Positions 6,867-7,348 of a stretch of 7,348 nucleotides of DNA are shown here, piece by piece. The stretch is taken from assembly GCA_900550815.1 (NCBI GenBank), contig URTW01000098.1:1-7348 (forward strand), in the 5' to 3' direction. The stretch's first letter is position 1. The number at the start of each line of letters is the position of its first letter. This DNA comes from an uncultured Collinsella sp. (lineage in GTDB: Bacteria > Actinomycetota > Coriobacteriia > Coriobacteriales > Coriobacteriaceae). The notes under the pieces are model-generated. The model searched no databases and was not told where the DNA came from. It saw only the letters and a list, made by a program, of their open reading frames with translations. Both the position numbers and the translations under genes were made by a program.

Positions 6867-7348
6867 ATGATTGCAATTCTAAAGCAGAGCGCCAGCGACG
6901 AGGCCGTCGGCCATATCGTCAGCTGGATAGAGAAAAAGGGCCTGAAGACCGATGTCTCGCGCGGCGAGAACGAGACCATCATCGGCCTGGTGGGCGATAC
7001 GACCAAGATCGACCCGTTCCTGCTCGAGTCCATGGATGTCGTCGAGCGCGTGCAGCGCGTCTCCGCGCCTTTTAAGCGTGCCAACCGCAAGTTCCACCCC
7101 GACGCCTCCGTCATCCACTGCGGTCACGGCGTCAAGATCGGCGGCGACCAGTTCCAGGTCATTGCCGGTCCCTGCTCCGTCGAGGGCGAGAACCTCATCC
7201 GCATCGCACGCCGCGTGAAGGCCGCCGGCGCCACGATGCTGCGCGGAGGCGCAAACAAGCCCCACACCTCCCCCACCGCCTCCCAGGGAAAAGGCCCAGC
7301 CGGCCACGACCAACTGAGCGAGGCGGCAGCCGAGCTCGCCATGCCGCA
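6867..7348 (+). CDS. aroF: 3-deoxy-7-phosphoheptulonate (DAHP) synthase, type I-beta, 5' part
   Basis: Condenses phosphoenolpyruvate and erythrose 4-phosphate to DAHP, the first step of the shikimate pathway to Phe, Tyr and Trp; cytoplasmic. The visible 160 codons hold a ferredoxin-like regulatory domain (about 1-70, MIAILKQSAS... to ...ERVQRV), as in the Thermotoga-type enzymes where it senses Tyr/Phe, then a linker with KFHP (75-78) and the start of the TIM barrel: VIAGPCSVEG (98-107) with the metal-ligand Cys103, and RGGANKPHTSP (126-136). The family is about 335-350 residues, so just under half is present. ATG with GAGAGG (6855-6860) 6 bases upstream. The last ~98 bases depart from the family: the usual KPRTSPY is KPHTSPT and other conserved aromatics are lost, so these codons should be treated as doubtful. 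Confidence 0.93.
   Translation, partial: MIAILKQSASDEAVGHIVSWIEKKGLKTDVSRGENETIIGLVGDTTKIDPFLLESMDVVERVQRVSAPFKRANRKFHPDASVIHCGHGVKIGGDQFQVIAGPCSVEGENLIRIARRVKAAGATMLRGGANKPHTSPTASQGKGPAGHDQLSEAAAELAMP

Noticed and set aside
6653..7313. Minus-strand frames opposite aroF (6653-7114 and 6879-7313)
   Set aside because: aroF on the plus strand has family motifs and a Shine-Dalgarno; one of these frames also crosses the tRNA promoter and the aroF leader.

Overview
The window is GC-rich and looks like a high-GC Gram-positive chromosome. My best guess is a Coriobacteriia member such as Collinsella. That rests on the mix of an Exp7/CtpE-type P-type ATPase, frequent TTG/GTG starts preceded by good Shine-Dalgarno sequences, and gene style; it is inference, not a database match. 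No mobile element, CRISPR array or rRNA is visible.

Layout. Everything from 1 to 6662 is read from the minus strand. In transcription order it is: tRNA-Arg(CCG) with its own promoter and a strong terminator; a ten-helix cation-transporting P-type ATPase with a very basic C-terminal tail; a membrane-anchored double zinc-ribbon protein; a new promoter followed by a cytoplasmic cyclophilin-type peptidyl-prolyl isomerase; a TPR protein with one membrane helix, 11 bases behind the isomerase; a hairpin; and the 5' part of mreB, cut by the left edge. From about 6757 rightward the plus strand carries a promoter, a short leader with an intrinsic-terminator hairpin, and the 5' part of a type I-beta DAHP synthase gene (aroF), cut by the right edge.

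How it fits together. The isomerase and TPR genes form a tight two-gene unit upstream of mreB, so a cell-envelope or folding role is plausible but unproven. The zinc-ribbon and TPR proteins share one plan: cytoplasmic interaction domain, polar linker, basic patch, single membrane helix, outer domain. The ATPase probably moves a cation, with Ca2+ suggested by the CtpE relative. aroF opens the shikimate pathway, and its leader looks built for premature termination.

Most notable points: (1) the aroF leader combines a promoter, a leaderless-looking 20-codon ORF and a terminator hairpin; (2) the last ~98 bases of aroF are T-poor and break the conserved KPRTSPY-type active-site motif, most likely a poor-quality contig end; (3) two transmembrane proteins of the same topology have unknown function. 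I see no clear wholly new system; the aroF leader and the zinc-ribbon/TPR membrane proteins are the best candidates.
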